A stretch of DNA of 64,000 bases from Promethearchaeota archaeon (GTDB lineage Archaea > Asgardarchaeota > Lokiarchaeia > Sigynarchaeales > SOKP01): the NCBI GenBank assembly GCA_019894875.1, contig JAGXNR010000001.1, positions 62,001-126,000 on the forward strand, given 5' to 3'. Within the stretch, counting starts at the first letter, position 1. Every line of letters starts with the position of its first letter. Positions 46,952-56,599 of this stretch are shown in pieces. The notes under the pieces were generated by a model. The model searched no databases. It saw nothing but the letters and a program-made list of their open reading frames with translations, and was not told where the DNA came from. The position numbers were made by a program, and so were the translations under genes.

Positions 46952-49900
46952 TTATAATCTTGCTGTAATCATTTCATATATTTGTTCGGATGTAAAACCT
47001 AATATGTCTATTGCACTACATCGACAATTTCCGCTACATGCTCCACATCCTTTACATAAAACTGTATTAATAGAAGCAACGAGTCCGAATCTACGGTCCT
47101 CAATCATTTCTATAGCATTATACGCACAGTTTTCGACACACATACCACATCCAGCACAGCGAGACATATTGATCACCGCCGTTTTTCCCTCTGCCTCAAC
47201 CTCATCTTTCGAAAGAATTGTGCATGCTCGTGAAACGGCAGCATTAGCTTGCGAAATTGAGTCTTCAATCGTTTTTGGGCAGTGTGCCATTCCGGCGACA
47301 AAAACACCTTCTGTAGCAAAATCCACTGGACGAAGCTTAACATGTGCTTCTAAATAAAAATTATCATCATTTAAGGGAACTTTTAACATTTTAGCAAGTT
47401 CTTCATTTTCGTCATGAGATGCTACAATACCAGCACTTAGTACTAATAAATCTGCAACTATAGATAAATTTCCCTCTTTTGTCGTACTAACATTCACTTT
47501 TAATAATGATCCATCGGGAACAATCTGAGGAGGATTTTTTTCATCATATTTAATGAAGATAACTCCTGCTTCTCTGGCTTTTCTGTAATATTTTTCTTTA
47601 AATCCATAAGTTCTAATGTCTCGGAATAGGATTATTACTTCACGAGAGGGATCTTGGTCTTTCACCAGTAATGCGTTTTTAATAGCTTCTGCGCAACACA
47701 TTTTACTACAGTATGGATGCTCATCATTACGAGAGCCTACACATTGAATCATTACAATTGATTTTTTATCCTGAACTTTTCCATTAGTATTTAGGATTTT
47801 TTCAAACTCAGATTGTAATATTACGTTTTCATTTTGACCAAAAAGGAATTCTTTAGGTTTATATTCGTGTGCTCCTGTAGCTACAATTACAATGCCATGA
47901 TCAAATTCTACCCTTTCTTTCTCTGGCCCGTGAGCAATTCTACTTTTGAAATTTCCAACATAACCATCTATCGCTTCAATTTCAGCACTAGTGTAAAGGT
48001 GAATAAATTTATTTGACTTTATATTGTTAATTAAGTTTTCTACATAAGCTTGAACGTCTCCGCCTTCAAGTGTATGATATATATGCTTTGCAAAACCTCC
48101 TAATTCTGCTTCTCTTTCGACTAAGTAAGTCTCAAATTCTTGACTCGCAAAATTTAGGGCGGCAACCATACCTGTGATGCCTCCTCCTACAACCATTGCT
48201 TTCTGTGTAACACCCAGCTTTATTCTATCTATTGGAGCAATTTTTCTTGCTTTATTAACCGCCATTCTCACAAGGTCTTTTGCTTTTTGAGTAGCTTCTT
48301 CAGGTTGTTTCATATGAACCCAAGAACATTGATCACGGATGTTGGCCATCTGAAACAGATATCTATTTAATCCCGCTTCTCGTATTGTTTCTTGAAATAG
48401 CGGTTCATGAGTTCTTGGGGTACACGATGCTACAATAACACGATTTAAGTGATATTCTTCAATTTTTTCCTTTATTATTCCTTGAGTGTCAGCAGAGCAT
48501 GTATATAAATTTCTATCCGACATAACTACATTCGGTAGAGTAGCTGCATATCTAGTCACTTCGGGAACATCCACATATCCCCCAATATTTATCCCACAAT
48601 GACAAATGAATACACCTATTCGAGGGGGTTGTCCTGCGACAAAAATCTCTGGAGGGAGTGTTTTCTCGGTAACTAGCGTATCCCTTTCTGTATATAAAAG
48701 TTGATTCACACATCCCGCGGCAGCACTTGCTTGAGTAACTGTTTCAGGGATGTCTTTAGGTTGAGAAAATGCTCCACATGCAAAAATCCCCGGTTTAGAG
48801 GTTTGTACAGGATTAAAAATATCAGTAACTGCAAACTTATATTCATTTAATTCAATTCCAAATTTTTCAGCTAAATAAGTTGCATCATCAGGAGGATTTA
48901 ACCCAACACTTAACACAACCATATTGTAGTCTTCTTCAATGACCTTCCCATCATCAGTTTCATACCGAAGTCTTAAATCTTTAGTTTCAGGAACCTCTAC
49001 TACAGAAGATATTCTGCTTCTAATATATCTAATACCATATTCTTCCTGAGCTCTGATAATATATTTATCAAAATCTTTTCCATAAGCTCTAATGTCCATA
49101 CTGAAAATGGTGGGTTTTACTTGGTGTTGATGCTCATGTGCAATCACTGCTTCTTTAGCAGTATACATACAACAAACAGAAGAACAATAAGGTTGTCCTT
49201 CTCCCGAATAATCTCGTGATCCTACACATTGAAGAAAGGCAACTTTTTCTGGAATAATTCCATCAGAAGGCCTTAAAACTCTACCAGCATAAGGACCGCT
49301 TGCACTTAATATACGTTCAAACTCAATGCTGGTAACTACATTTTTATACTTTCCATAACCATACTTATTGGCTGCTTGAGGAATGAATTCATCAAAACCA
49401 GGGGCAAGTACTATAGCGCCAACATTAATGTCTACAATTTCATCTTCTCGGTCATATTCTACTGCTTTCGCCTTACAAACTCCCGCACATACTCCACAAC
49501 CGATACAATAATCTTTATTAATTGCATAAACAAGTGGAACTGCCTGGGGATATTTTACAGATGTTGCAGAATATCTAGCTAATCCTTCATTGAATAAATC
49601 TATTGCTTCAACCGGACAATTTTGGCCACATACACCGCAACCAGTACATACATCTGGGTTAATGAATAATGATTTTTTCTTAACATTAACTGTGAAGTTA
49701 CCGGCTTCTCCAGATACGCTTAAAATCTCACAATTTATGCTTAGGTCAACGTTCTGATGTCGACCTGTCTCTACTAATTTAGGGCTTACGATACACATCG
49801 CACAGTCATTCGTAGGGAAAGTTTTATCAAGCTGAGCCATTACTCCACCAATACTCGTCGAGGATTCAACTAAATAGACTTTATACCCAGAATCCCCTAA

Positions 49901-49966
49901 ATCTAACGCTGTTTGAGATCCTCCTATACCAGCGCCTACAACCATTACAGCTCCTACTTTTTCCAT
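46952..49966 (-). CDS. hdrA: Double-length HdrA (1004 residues, two flavin domains)
   Basis: HdrA is the flavin-bifurcating subunit of heterodisulfide reductase complexes. This form contains two HdrA modules. The first has VVGAGIGGSQTALDLG, an NDCAMCIVSPKL segment and ferredoxin insert CTGCGVCGQNCPVEAID plus CIGCGVCAGVCK. The second has IGVFICHCGINIGG, VASCTPRTHEPLF, VVGGGITGMVAALNFA and a C-terminal ferredoxin pair CAGCGMCVENCAYNAIE plus CKGCGACSGNCRCSAID. The same two modules exist as separate genes at 52429-53742 and 50742-52421, which argues for an internal fusion rather than an accident. An AAGGA Shine-Dalgarno precedes the ATG. Confidence 0.93.
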   Translation of the reverse strand: MEKVGAVMVVGAGIGGSQTALDLGDSGYKVYLVESSTSIGGVMAQLDKTFPTNDCAMCIVSPKLVETGRHQNVDLSINCEILSVSGEAGNFTVNVKKKSLFINPDVCTGCGVCGQNCPVEAIDLFNEGLARYSATSVKYPQAVPLVYAINKDYCIGCGVCAGVCKAKAVEYDREDEIVDINVGAIVLAPGFDEFIPQAANKYGYGKYKNVVTSIEFERILSASGPYAGRVLRPSDGIIPEKVAFLQCVGSRDYSGEGQPYCSSVCCMYTAKEAVIAHEHQHQVKPTIFSMDIRAYGKDFDKYIIRAQEEYGIRYIRSRISSVVEVPETKDLRLRYETDDGKVIEEDYNMVVLSVGLNPPDDATYLAEKFGIELNEYKFAVTDIFNPVQTSKPGIFACGAFSQPKDIPETVTQASAAAGCVNQLLYTERDTLVTEKTLPPEIFVAGQPPRIGVFICHCGINIGGYVDVPEVTRYAATLPNVVMSDRNLYTCSADTQGIIKEKIEEYHLNRVIVASCTPRTHEPLFQETIREAGLNRYLFQMANIRDQCSWVHMKQPEEATQKAKDLVRMAVNKARKIAPIDRIKLGVTQKAMVVGGGITGMVAALNFASQEFETYLVEREAELGGFAKHIYHTLEGGDVQAYVENLINNIKSNKFIHLYTSAEIEAIDGYVGNFKSRIAHGPEKERVEFDHGIVIVATGAHEYKPKEFLFGQNENVILQSEFEKILNTNGKVQDKKSIVMIQCVGSRNDEHPYCSKMCCAEAIKNALLVKDQDPSREVIILFRDIRTYGFKEKYYRKAREAGVIFIKYDEKNPPQIVPDGSLLKVNVSTTKEGNLSIVADLLVLSAGIVASHDENEELAKMLKVPLNDDNFYLEAHVKLRPVDFATEGVFVAGMAHCPKTIEDSISQANAAVSRACTILSKDEVEAEGKTAVINMSRCAGCGMCVENCAYNAIEMIEDRRFGLVASINTVLCKGCGACSGNCRCSAIDILGFTSEQIYEMITARL

Positions 49967-49978
49967 CTTTAATCTTCC

Positions 49979-50740
49979 TTATATTCTTTGAAACATTGGT
50001 GTAATTCCAATAAGTTCTCCAAAGTCAACTTGACCTCGCGTCTTTAATATTATCATATGTTCTAAAACAATACTTGGGTCTATTTCTAATTCAGCTGCTA
50101 AATCCTTTACTGATCTAGATTCTTTTTCTAAAGCAATTAAAATTCTGTGTCGGTTATACTCTTCAATAATTGCTGAATCAAAAATTTCAATAAATTTTTC
50201 AAGGGGTACTTTCTCTCCATAGACATTTTCTTGCTCTGTTATCTTTCTTTCCCGTCCTACTAATGCTCTCATTCGGTCACCTCCCGCAGCTTCTTCCATA
50301 GCCCTTAGTTTATCAAGTGTTTCCTCATCTGGATTGTCTCCACCCGCGGGAGATGGTCCTAATGATTTTATATGTTCTGTATATTCTTTAATAACTGCTG
50401 CGTATCTAGCACCTTCTGAAGCAGATACCCACTCTAGTTTTACTCTATTATCAAAATTTATAAGCTTAAGGAATTTTTGCACCATTTCAAATTTTTTCAC
50501 GGCTTCATAATTACCTTCAAGATAATGGCAATCTCCTAAATGACAGCCACCAATAAACACTCCATCAGCTCCAACTCTAAGAGCCTCAAAAATAAATTTA
50601 GGATCGATTCTTCCAGAGCACATAACACGAATAACTCGGATATTTGGAGGATACTGCATCCTACTTACCCCCGCCAAATCTGCTCCTGCATAACAACACC
50701 AATTACATAAAAATCCCAGAACTTTTGGTTCAAAACTCAT
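49979..50740 (-). CDS. mvhD: MvhD-type Fe-S subunit with C-terminal winged-helix extension
   Basis: About 253 residues. The first 140 are a standard MvhD domain: CNWCCYAGADLAGVSR, RVMCSGRIDPKF and GGCHLGDCHYLEGN. The remaining 110 include a helical linker and a winged-helix-like end (RHRILIALEKESRSVKDLAAEL, IVLEHMIILKTRGQV). I place the start at 50740, not at the earlier in-frame codon at 50761, because GGAGGT at the end of the upstream hdrA gene lies seven bases before the ATG and MSFEPKVLGF then opens like the family. The tail is known in some MvhD proteins and may serve for assembly. Confidence 0.9.
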   Translation of the reverse strand: MSFEPKVLGFLCNWCCYAGADLAGVSRMQYPPNIRVIRVMCSGRIDPKFIFEALRVGADGVFIGGCHLGDCHYLEGNYEAVKKFEMVQKFLKLINFDNRVKLEWVSASEGARYAAVIKEYTEHIKSLGPSPAGGDNPDEETLDKLRAMEEAAGGDRMRALVGRERKITEQENVYGEKVPLEKFIEIFDSAIIEEYNRHRILIALEKESRSVKDLAAELEIDPSIVLEHMIILKTRGQVDFGELIGITPMFQRI

Positions 50741-50741
50741 C

Positions 50742-52421
50742 TTATTTACCTCCGAAAGCATAAATTTCAGACATTATCTGCTCATCTGTAAAATGCCTAA
50801 TTACTATAGCATGATTTGTACAAGTAGCTCCACAAACACCACATCCTTTGCATAATACTTGTCTTATTTCGATTTCATCATCTTCATTCTTACTGATTGC
50901 TTTATAAGGGCAGACAGTTATACATATTTCGCAGCCACTACATAACTTTTTATTATAATCTGGTAAGAATGATGTTGCACCATCTACTTCAATAGTATCA
51001 TGAGAAATTATGGTGCTTGCTCTTGATGCGGCTGCATATCCTTGGGTTATAGACTCAGTAATATCTACAGGCCATTTCGCTGATCCACAGACAAAAACCC
51101 CATCCGTAGCAAAATCCATAGGACGCAATTTTACATGAGCTTCCAAAAAGAATTGGTTTTCCTCTAATGGCACTTTTAACATTTGGGCAAGTGCCTTATT
51201 ATCATTATTCGCAACTAAGGGTGTTGATAACACAAGAAGATCGTAAGAAATAATCATCTCCTCTCCTAAGTATTCATTATGTACTTTTATTTGATTTTCT
51301 TCTACTTGCGGTTCTTTCTCAGGATTATATTCCATAAAAATAATTCCTTCTTCACGTGCTCTTCTATAATAATCTTCATAATGTGTACCAGGAGTATATA
51401 AATCTCTAAATAGGATTGTTATATTTGCCTCAGGATTGTTCTCTTTTATAATTAATGCATTTTTCAAGGCAGTCATACAACATACATTTGAACAATATGC
51501 TCTCTCATCATTACGAGAGCCTACACATTGTATCATTACAATATCTTTAGCTTTAACTTCATTATTCTTTAATTTTCCCTCTAATTCATGTTGAGTAATT
51601 CGTATTTTACCATCATAACCAAACATCCCATTAGGGGTAAAAAGAGAGGATCCAACAGCAACAAGAATAACACCTATATTTAAGTCAATTTTTTGACCAT
51701 CTTGAGCTACTTCTACCTCAAAATTGCCAACAAAACCCTCGATATTTTTAACTTGACTAGAAAGATAGACTGTTAAATTTTTATTCCCTTCTACATTCTT
51801 CTTAAGATTGTCTAAAAGAACTTGCGAATCTTGGTCAATGGGGAATAACTTAAACAATGTTCTTATCCTTCCTCCTAACTCCTTCTCTCTCTCAACTAAG
51901 TGCGTTTCAAATCCTTGATTTGCTAAACTAAGAGCAGCAGTCATCCCTGAAACACCTCCACCAATAACCAATGCGGTGGGGGTTGCATCAACGGTAATAT
52001 TTTCTAAGGCTTCTAACCGGGCAGCTTTAGCGACGCCCATACGGATTACGTCTTTGGCTTTCTCAAAGGCTTCCTCTGGCTGTTTCTGGTGAACCCAAGT
52101 TAACTGATCGCGGATGTTGACAAAGTTAAATAGATATTCATTTACGCCTTCCTCCTCGACGCAATTACGGAAAAGGGGTTCATGAGTTCTTGGAGTACAT
52201 GAGGCGACAATCACACGATTTAGATTATACTCTTTAATCCCTTTCTTAATTTGAGCCAGTCCCGTCTCGGAACAAGTATATAAATTAAATTCGGTAAAAA
52301 TAACATTTGGTAGGGTCTTAGCATATTCAGCAAGAGCTTCGACATCTACAAGACCTCCTATATTACTTCCACAAGAACAGACAAAAACACCAATTCGAGT
52401 TTCTTCTTCTTTTTCCGACAT
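50742..52421 (-). CDS. hdrA: HdrA, C-terminal-module form (559 residues)
   Basis: Corresponds to the second half of the 1004-residue HdrA. Order: IGVFVCSCGSNIGGLVD, VASCTPRTHEPLF, the flavin domain VIGGGVSGMTAALSLA with EKELGGRIRT, QCVGSRNDERAYCSNVCC, and a C-terminal ferredoxin pair CSGCEICITVCPYKAIS and CKGCGVCGATC. A strong AAAGGAGGT lies before the ATG. It starts seven bases after the first half-gene ends, and its last codons supply the Shine-Dalgarno of mvhD. Confidence 0.93.
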   Translation of the reverse strand: MSEKEEETRIGVFVCSCGSNIGGLVDVEALAEYAKTLPNVIFTEFNLYTCSETGLAQIKKGIKEYNLNRVIVASCTPRTHEPLFRNCVEEEGVNEYLFNFVNIRDQLTWVHQKQPEEAFEKAKDVIRMGVAKAARLEALENITVDATPTALVIGGGVSGMTAALSLANQGFETHLVEREKELGGRIRTLFKLFPIDQDSQVLLDNLKKNVEGNKNLTVYLSSQVKNIEGFVGNFEVEVAQDGQKIDLNIGVILVAVGSSLFTPNGMFGYDGKIRITQHELEGKLKNNEVKAKDIVMIQCVGSRNDERAYCSNVCCMTALKNALIIKENNPEANITILFRDLYTPGTHYEDYYRRAREEGIIFMEYNPEKEPQVEENQIKVHNEYLGEEMIISYDLLVLSTPLVANNDNKALAQMLKVPLEENQFFLEAHVKLRPMDFATDGVFVCGSAKWPVDITESITQGYAAASRASTIISHDTIEVDGATSFLPDYNKKLCSGCEICITVCPYKAISKNEDDEIEIRQVLCKGCGVCGATCTNHAIVIRHFTDEQIMSEIYAFGGK

Positions 52422-52428
52422 TTTAATC

Positions 52429-53742
52429 TTAACCTCCTTTAATTACCTCAGCTGCTCGCGCTGCAGCTCCACTTGCTTCAGCAACAGAGCGAGGAATATC
52501 CATTGGTTCACGAGCGCAACCACATGTATAAATTCCTTCTATGCTTGTTTCAGCAGGTAAAAATGGATTTGTTTTCACATAGTCATAATGATTTAATTCA
52601 ATACCTAAAACATCTGCCAATTTGTTTATCCCTAATGATGGAATAATACAAGTTGCTAACACCACTAAATCTACTTTTAATTGTTTTATTTCAGATGTTT
52701 CATAATCTTCATATGTAATTATAGGATTATCATTCTCATCAACTTCGATATGAGAAATCTTACTTTTAATATATTTAATATTATACTCTTCAGCGCCTCT
52801 TTTCAGAAATTTCTGAAATCCCTTGCCACCAGCTCTCATATCTATATAAAAGACATAAGATTCTAACTCATTGTCATGTTCATACGCAATCATAGCTTCT
52901 TTTGTTGTATACATACAACAGATTGATGAACAATATAATTGTCCTCTTTGAGATCGTGAATCAATACATTGAAGGAAAGCGATCTTATGGGGGTGTTTTC
53001 CATCAGTCAATCTGCTTAAATGACCTTCTTGAGGTCCTGAAGCGCATATTAATCTCTCAAGTTCCATTGCGGTGACTACATTATCATATTTTTGATAGCC
53101 ATAGATATTTAGAGTATGGATATCTTCTGCTAAATCCAAACCAGTGGCAACAATAATTGCCCCAACATTATCTATGTTAAGCACTGAATCTTTTTGAGTG
53201 AAATCAATAGCATCGGCACCACAATTTTGATAACATAATCCGCAAATTTCATAATTTAAATAAAGACATTTACTTGGATCAATACGATAAGCAGCAGGGA
53301 CTGCAGCGGGAAAGGCTATTTGAGCTGCGGCTTGAGTAGTTAAATTGACATCAAAGAAGTTAGTAATTCCCCTAACAGGACAAATAGTTCCACAATCTCC
53401 ACAATTAGTACATACATCTTCTTTAACATATCGAGCATGTTTTAAAACATCAACAGAAAAATTGCCTACACCACCTGAAATTTTTTGAACTTCAGAGAGT
53501 GTGTGTAAAGTGATATTAGAATGCCTGTAACACTCTGAAAGTTTTGGGGCAAGGATACAAATTGAGCAGTCAAGTGTAGGGAAAGTTTTATCCAATTGAG
53601 CCATTCTCCCCCCAATACAGGGTTGTTTCTCGACAAGATGTACCTGTATTCCCATATCCCCTAAATCCAAAGCTGCTTGAATACCAGCAATTCCTGCTCC
53701 AATAATAACAACTGATTTTGAATTATCTCCCAAATCTTTCAC
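52429..53742 (-). CDS. hdrA: HdrA, N-terminal-module form (437 residues)
   Basis: Corresponds to the first half of the 1004-residue HdrA and resembles QmoA-like flavoproteins: VVIIGAGIAGIQAALDLG, CIGGRMAQLDKTFPTLDCS, and a ferredoxin insert in which the second cluster is written CLYLNYEICGLCYQNC, with a longer first spacing. TGEKVA-type domains are absent. The start is a GTG that directly follows the TAG of the frhB-like gene with no gap, so translation is probably coupled. It pairs with the 559-residue protein encoded next. Confidence 0.92.
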   Translation of the reverse strand: MKDLGDNSKSVVIIGAGIAGIQAALDLGDMGIQVHLVEKQPCIGGRMAQLDKTFPTLDCSICILAPKLSECYRHSNITLHTLSEVQKISGGVGNFSVDVLKHARYVKEDVCTNCGDCGTICPVRGITNFFDVNLTTQAAAQIAFPAAVPAAYRIDPSKCLYLNYEICGLCYQNCGADAIDFTQKDSVLNIDNVGAIIVATGLDLAEDIHTLNIYGYQKYDNVVTAMELERLICASGPQEGHLSRLTDGKHPHKIAFLQCIDSRSQRGQLYCSSICCMYTTKEAMIAYEHDNELESYVFYIDMRAGGKGFQKFLKRGAEEYNIKYIKSKISHIEVDENDNPIITYEDYETSEIKQLKVDLVVLATCIIPSLGINKLADVLGIELNHYDYVKTNPFLPAETSIEGIYTCGCAREPMDIPRSVAEASGAAARAAEVIKGG

Positions 53743-54867
53743 CTATTTAGATTTATTAATTTTGTTATTTGTCATTCTTTTGAACAAATTAATTTTACTA
53801 GCTTTCCACTCATCAATAGTAGATTTCTTCGGACTAAATTTATCTATATACCCCGCAATAAATGCTTTTCTCATTAATTCCTCGCCTACTTTAGTGCGGA
53901 TCACTGTCATAGAATTCTGCTGAACAGCCCCAGAACCACCAAAGCTTATATCCGCGAATCTACTAGTAAACTCATCACACTCATGGCAATGATTTCTTAC
54001 AGCATCGTCAAACTTATTAAGTTCAACTTCATAAACTTTATTTTCTTTGTTAGTGATGAAAAAATTCCTCTTAATATTCATTTTAGCAATATTTGTTGGA
54101 TCTTCATTTGTTTCCTTTTTTACGAGCTCGAATAATTTCTGATAATCAAAATTTTCCATACAAAACAAGCCAAATACATATTTAATAACGTGAGCAGGGC
54201 TTATGTTTAAAAGTTGCATCTTCCTAACTGCTCTACATTGGCAAGGCGTTCCAACAAAAGCCATGCGAATTTGATTTATATCGTAAATTTGATGGTGCTT
54301 TTCAACAACATCTTCAGCAATATTATAAAAATCCGTTAACGGCAAAATATTTGATGATATGGAATATCGAGTTCCTGAAGATTTCAAAAGATCTTCTTTG
54401 TTATATATTATTTTTGGAATCGGTCGTAATTTCTCGTCATATTCAGATACTATCGCGGCATCAATTTTATTTTTATCAAATAAATACGTTAAGAGAGTGG
54501 TCACCAATCCTCCATCTTGACCCATTTCCTTTATTTTCTCATCGGTTGTTTTAGCAGCAACCACATCTTGAATATATCCAATCTCATCTTTAATATGATA
54601 TTGATCATTTAATTGTTTCATCAAAGGTTCTGTTTGAGGGCAAATATAATAACAAAGACCACATTCCTTACAATTGTCTACATTAGCATCTGAAATAAAT
54701 TGGGGTGTATATCCCTCCATTTTGATAACATCAAATGCTTGTGAACTGCAATAGGCAACACATGCTCCACATGCGCAGCATTTATTAGTTTTAATAATCT
54801 CTTCTTCAAGGTCTTTGAAGATTTTAACATCTTTTAATAAAGTTTTTTTGGGCGTAGCTTCTGTCAT
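53743..54867 (-). CDS. frhB: FrhB-like F420 dehydrogenase beta subunit
   Basis: A 374-residue F420 hydrogenase/dehydrogenase beta-type protein. It begins with two [4Fe-4S] motifs CCACGACVAYCSSQAFD and CKECGLCYYICPQ, then the FrhB N-domain with GQDGGLVTTLLTYLF and the C-domain with VGTPCQCRAVRKMQLL and HCHECDEFTSRFADISFGGSG. In methanogens FrhB/FpoF carries FAD and moves electrons to or from F420. In this operon it may offer HdrA a second electron carrier besides FlxA. It lies 54 bases after hdrB and abuts the first half hdrA gene. Confidence 0.9.
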   Translation of the reverse strand: MTEATPKKTLLKDVKIFKDLEEEIIKTNKCCACGACVAYCSSQAFDVIKMEGYTPQFISDANVDNCKECGLCYYICPQTEPLMKQLNDQYHIKDEIGYIQDVVAAKTTDEKIKEMGQDGGLVTTLLTYLFDKNKIDAAIVSEYDEKLRPIPKIIYNKEDLLKSSGTRYSISSNILPLTDFYNIAEDVVEKHHQIYDINQIRMAFVGTPCQCRAVRKMQLLNISPAHVIKYVFGLFCMENFDYQKLFELVKKETNEDPTNIAKMNIKRNFFITNKENKVYEVELNKFDDAVRNHCHECDEFTSRFADISFGGSGAVQQNSMTVIRTKVGEELMRKAFIAGYIDKFSPKKSTIDEWKASKINLFKRMTNNKINKSK

Positions 54868-54921
54868 ATAATTTCAAATCCTTTAATTATCCATTATTTG
54901 TTTTTTATTTTTAAAAAATTT

Positions 54922-55797
54922 TTAGGGAGTAAAACTTATTGTTTCAAATAATTTACTTGGTTTAATCCTATGAAAATTAAACCCTAATTCTTCTGGTTTA
55001 AATCCTAATGCTAAGGCTACTAATTCTGATAAGTAGAATATAGGAAATTCATAAGTTGAATCATTTTTCTTATTTAATTCTCTCTGGTTGAATTCATATT
55101 GTTGATAACAGGCAGGACACACAACTACAACACAATTAGCTCCTGATTTTTGGATTGCATTAAGTTTCTGATCAATCATTAAGAGAGATAAATCTTTATC
55201 AGATTTGTCAACAGGATTTCCGCAACACTCCATCTTCATATCATATTCAACAGATTCCGCACCAAGTAACCTAACAATTTCATCTATAGTTTTTGGTTCA
55301 AAAGGATCATCCCAGTTTATAATTTCTGAAGGTCTTATATAATGACATCCATAATGTACGGCAACCTTGAAACCTTCTAATGGTTTTTCTACATAAGCTT
55401 TTACTTTATCTTTATTTTCATAAAGCACTTGAGCAAAATGTTTTACTTCCACATTACCATCATAAGATTTCCCTACTTTCTTTAAAACTTTATTAATCTC
55501 TTCTTTAGTGTGAGGATCTTTATTAATGGCATAATTGACTCCTTTTAATGTTTCTACACAGCCAGAACAAAAGGACATTACACCGCCATTTTTATTACAT
55601 AAACTCAGATTCCTTGCTCCTAAAACTAACCAAGATTTGTGATCAATGAGCTCTATTCCTGTTGGATCAGGACAGCAACTAAATCCATCAACATCGTTTA
55701 GTTTAATACCTAACTTTTCAAACACTTTTCTTGAAGAAGTTTCTAAATAAGGTAATCTCGCTGGAATCACGCAGCCAAGAAAAATATCATAACTCAT
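54922..55797 (-). CDS. hdrB: HdrB, heterodisulfide reductase catalytic subunit
   Basis: Both cysteine-rich CCG domains that hold the two noncubane [4Fe-4S] clusters are complete: Cys9, Cys41-Cys42, Cys77 and Cys80 in the first, Cys151, Cys191-Cys192, Cys227 and Cys230 in the second. All ligands are thus present, so it should reduce a disulfide such as CoM-S-S-CoB or another thiol. Length 291 is normal. An AAAGGAG Shine-Dalgarno precedes the ATG. It starts three bases after hdrC ends. Confidence 0.94.
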   Translation of the reverse strand: MSYDIFLGCVIPARLPYLETSSRKVFEKLGIKLNDVDGFSCCPDPTGIELIDHKSWLVLGARNLSLCNKNGGVMSFCSGCVETLKGVNYAINKDPHTKEEINKVLKKVGKSYDGNVEVKHFAQVLYENKDKVKAYVEKPLEGFKVAVHYGCHYIRPSEIINWDDPFEPKTIDEIVRLLGAESVEYDMKMECCGNPVDKSDKDLSLLMIDQKLNAIQKSGANCVVVVCPACYQQYEFNQRELNKKNDSTYEFPIFYLSELVALALGFKPEELGFNFHRIKPSKLFETISFTP

Positions 55798-55800
55798 TTC

Positions 55801-56298
55801 TTATGCACTCTCCTTTGGGATGTGTTTTTCAAAATTAGTTTCAATTAAGATTTTCTTAATTTCGTCGATAGGAGCAGTTTTGACTACAGGAAGTCCTAAT
55901 TTTTCTCGACGGGTTAAGATCGCTTTAGAATAAGGAATTGCAATCCCATTATCTAACACTGATCTACCCTGGGCAATAAAAGCATCAGGAACCTTTCCGC
56001 TTTCAAAACATAAGTTTTTGATTAACGTGAAAATTTCTGTGAGTTCAACTTTTTGTGGACATAATTCTACACATTTCTGACAAGTTGAACATAACCATGG
56101 ATTTGGTTCTTGTTTTTCAACCAATTTATCGTGCAGGCCTAAAATTGCTTCTTCAATTATTTTTCTAGGATTGTATTCACCCTTCGTTAATAAAGCAACT
56201 GGACAGCCACCAGAACAGGTAGAACACTGGTAACAGTACGATAGAGAAGCATTGTGCTTCAACACTTCATTCCTAAACTTAAAATTAATTGTACTCAT
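55801..56298 (-). CDS. hdrC: HdrC, iron-sulfur subunit
   Basis: A ferredoxin-type protein with CYQCSTCSGGCPV and CSTCQKCVELCPQ motifs that wires HdrA to HdrB. It is the first gene of the eleven-gene operon. The open frame could start at 56349, but the first 17 residues there are unlike HdrC. The ATG at 56298, MSTINFKFRN, fits the family and sits at the right distance from a TATA-like box for a leaderless message; no Shine-Dalgarno is seen for it. Confidence 0.93.
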   Translation of the reverse strand: MSTINFKFRNEVLKHNASLSYCYQCSTCSGGCPVALLTKGEYNPRKIIEEAILGLHDKLVEKQEPNPWLCSTCQKCVELCPQKVELTEIFTLIKNLCFESGKVPDAFIAQGRSVLDNGIAIPYSKAILTRREKLGLPVVKTAPIDEIKKILIETNFEKHIPKESA

Positions 56299-56315
56299 CT
56301 TGACAAAAATATCAA

Positions 56316-56328
56316 TAATTTTAATTAA
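56316..56328 (-). promoter_or_regulatory. TATA-box candidate for the Hdr-Flx operon
   Basis: On the minus strand TTAATTAAAATTA lies at -30 to -18 relative to the ATG at 56298, as expected if the transcript starts at or near the start codon. The rest of the gap 56350-56599 holds no gene I can support. Confidence 0.4.
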
Positions 56329-56599
56329 TAACTGTAATTGGTTATGCAAATTTTAGAAATGTTAAAAAACTTATTAGAAAATACCTAAACCAAAATCTCG
56401 TCAGAAGATTATATTTTATCAGTGAGATTTTTGTGTTTGAATTGGGTATATCTTTTCTCTGGAACTGATTGATTTTGATAACAGTTTGCATTATTTAATG
56501 TGTTTTTTCGTAAATTTTGATTTACAATAATTACATCCTTTTATAATTTGATATTAACTATATTTCTGCGATAAATTATTCTATATATCTATTTTTAAT

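Noticed and set aside
46887..47357. Plus-strand open frame of 156 codons
   Set aside because: It is antisense to the C-terminal ferredoxin part of the large hdrA and the start of flxD; its composition reflects the Cys-rich opposite frame.
50742..53742. Frameshift splitting a single long hdrA gene
   Set aside because: The downstream half has its own ATG and a strong Shine-Dalgarno, and the upstream half ends in a normal stop after a complete domain, so two genes are intended.
56299..56349. Longer hdrC start at 56349
   Set aside because: The extra 17 residues are unlike HdrC and there is no ribosome-binding site; the ATG at 56298 fits better.
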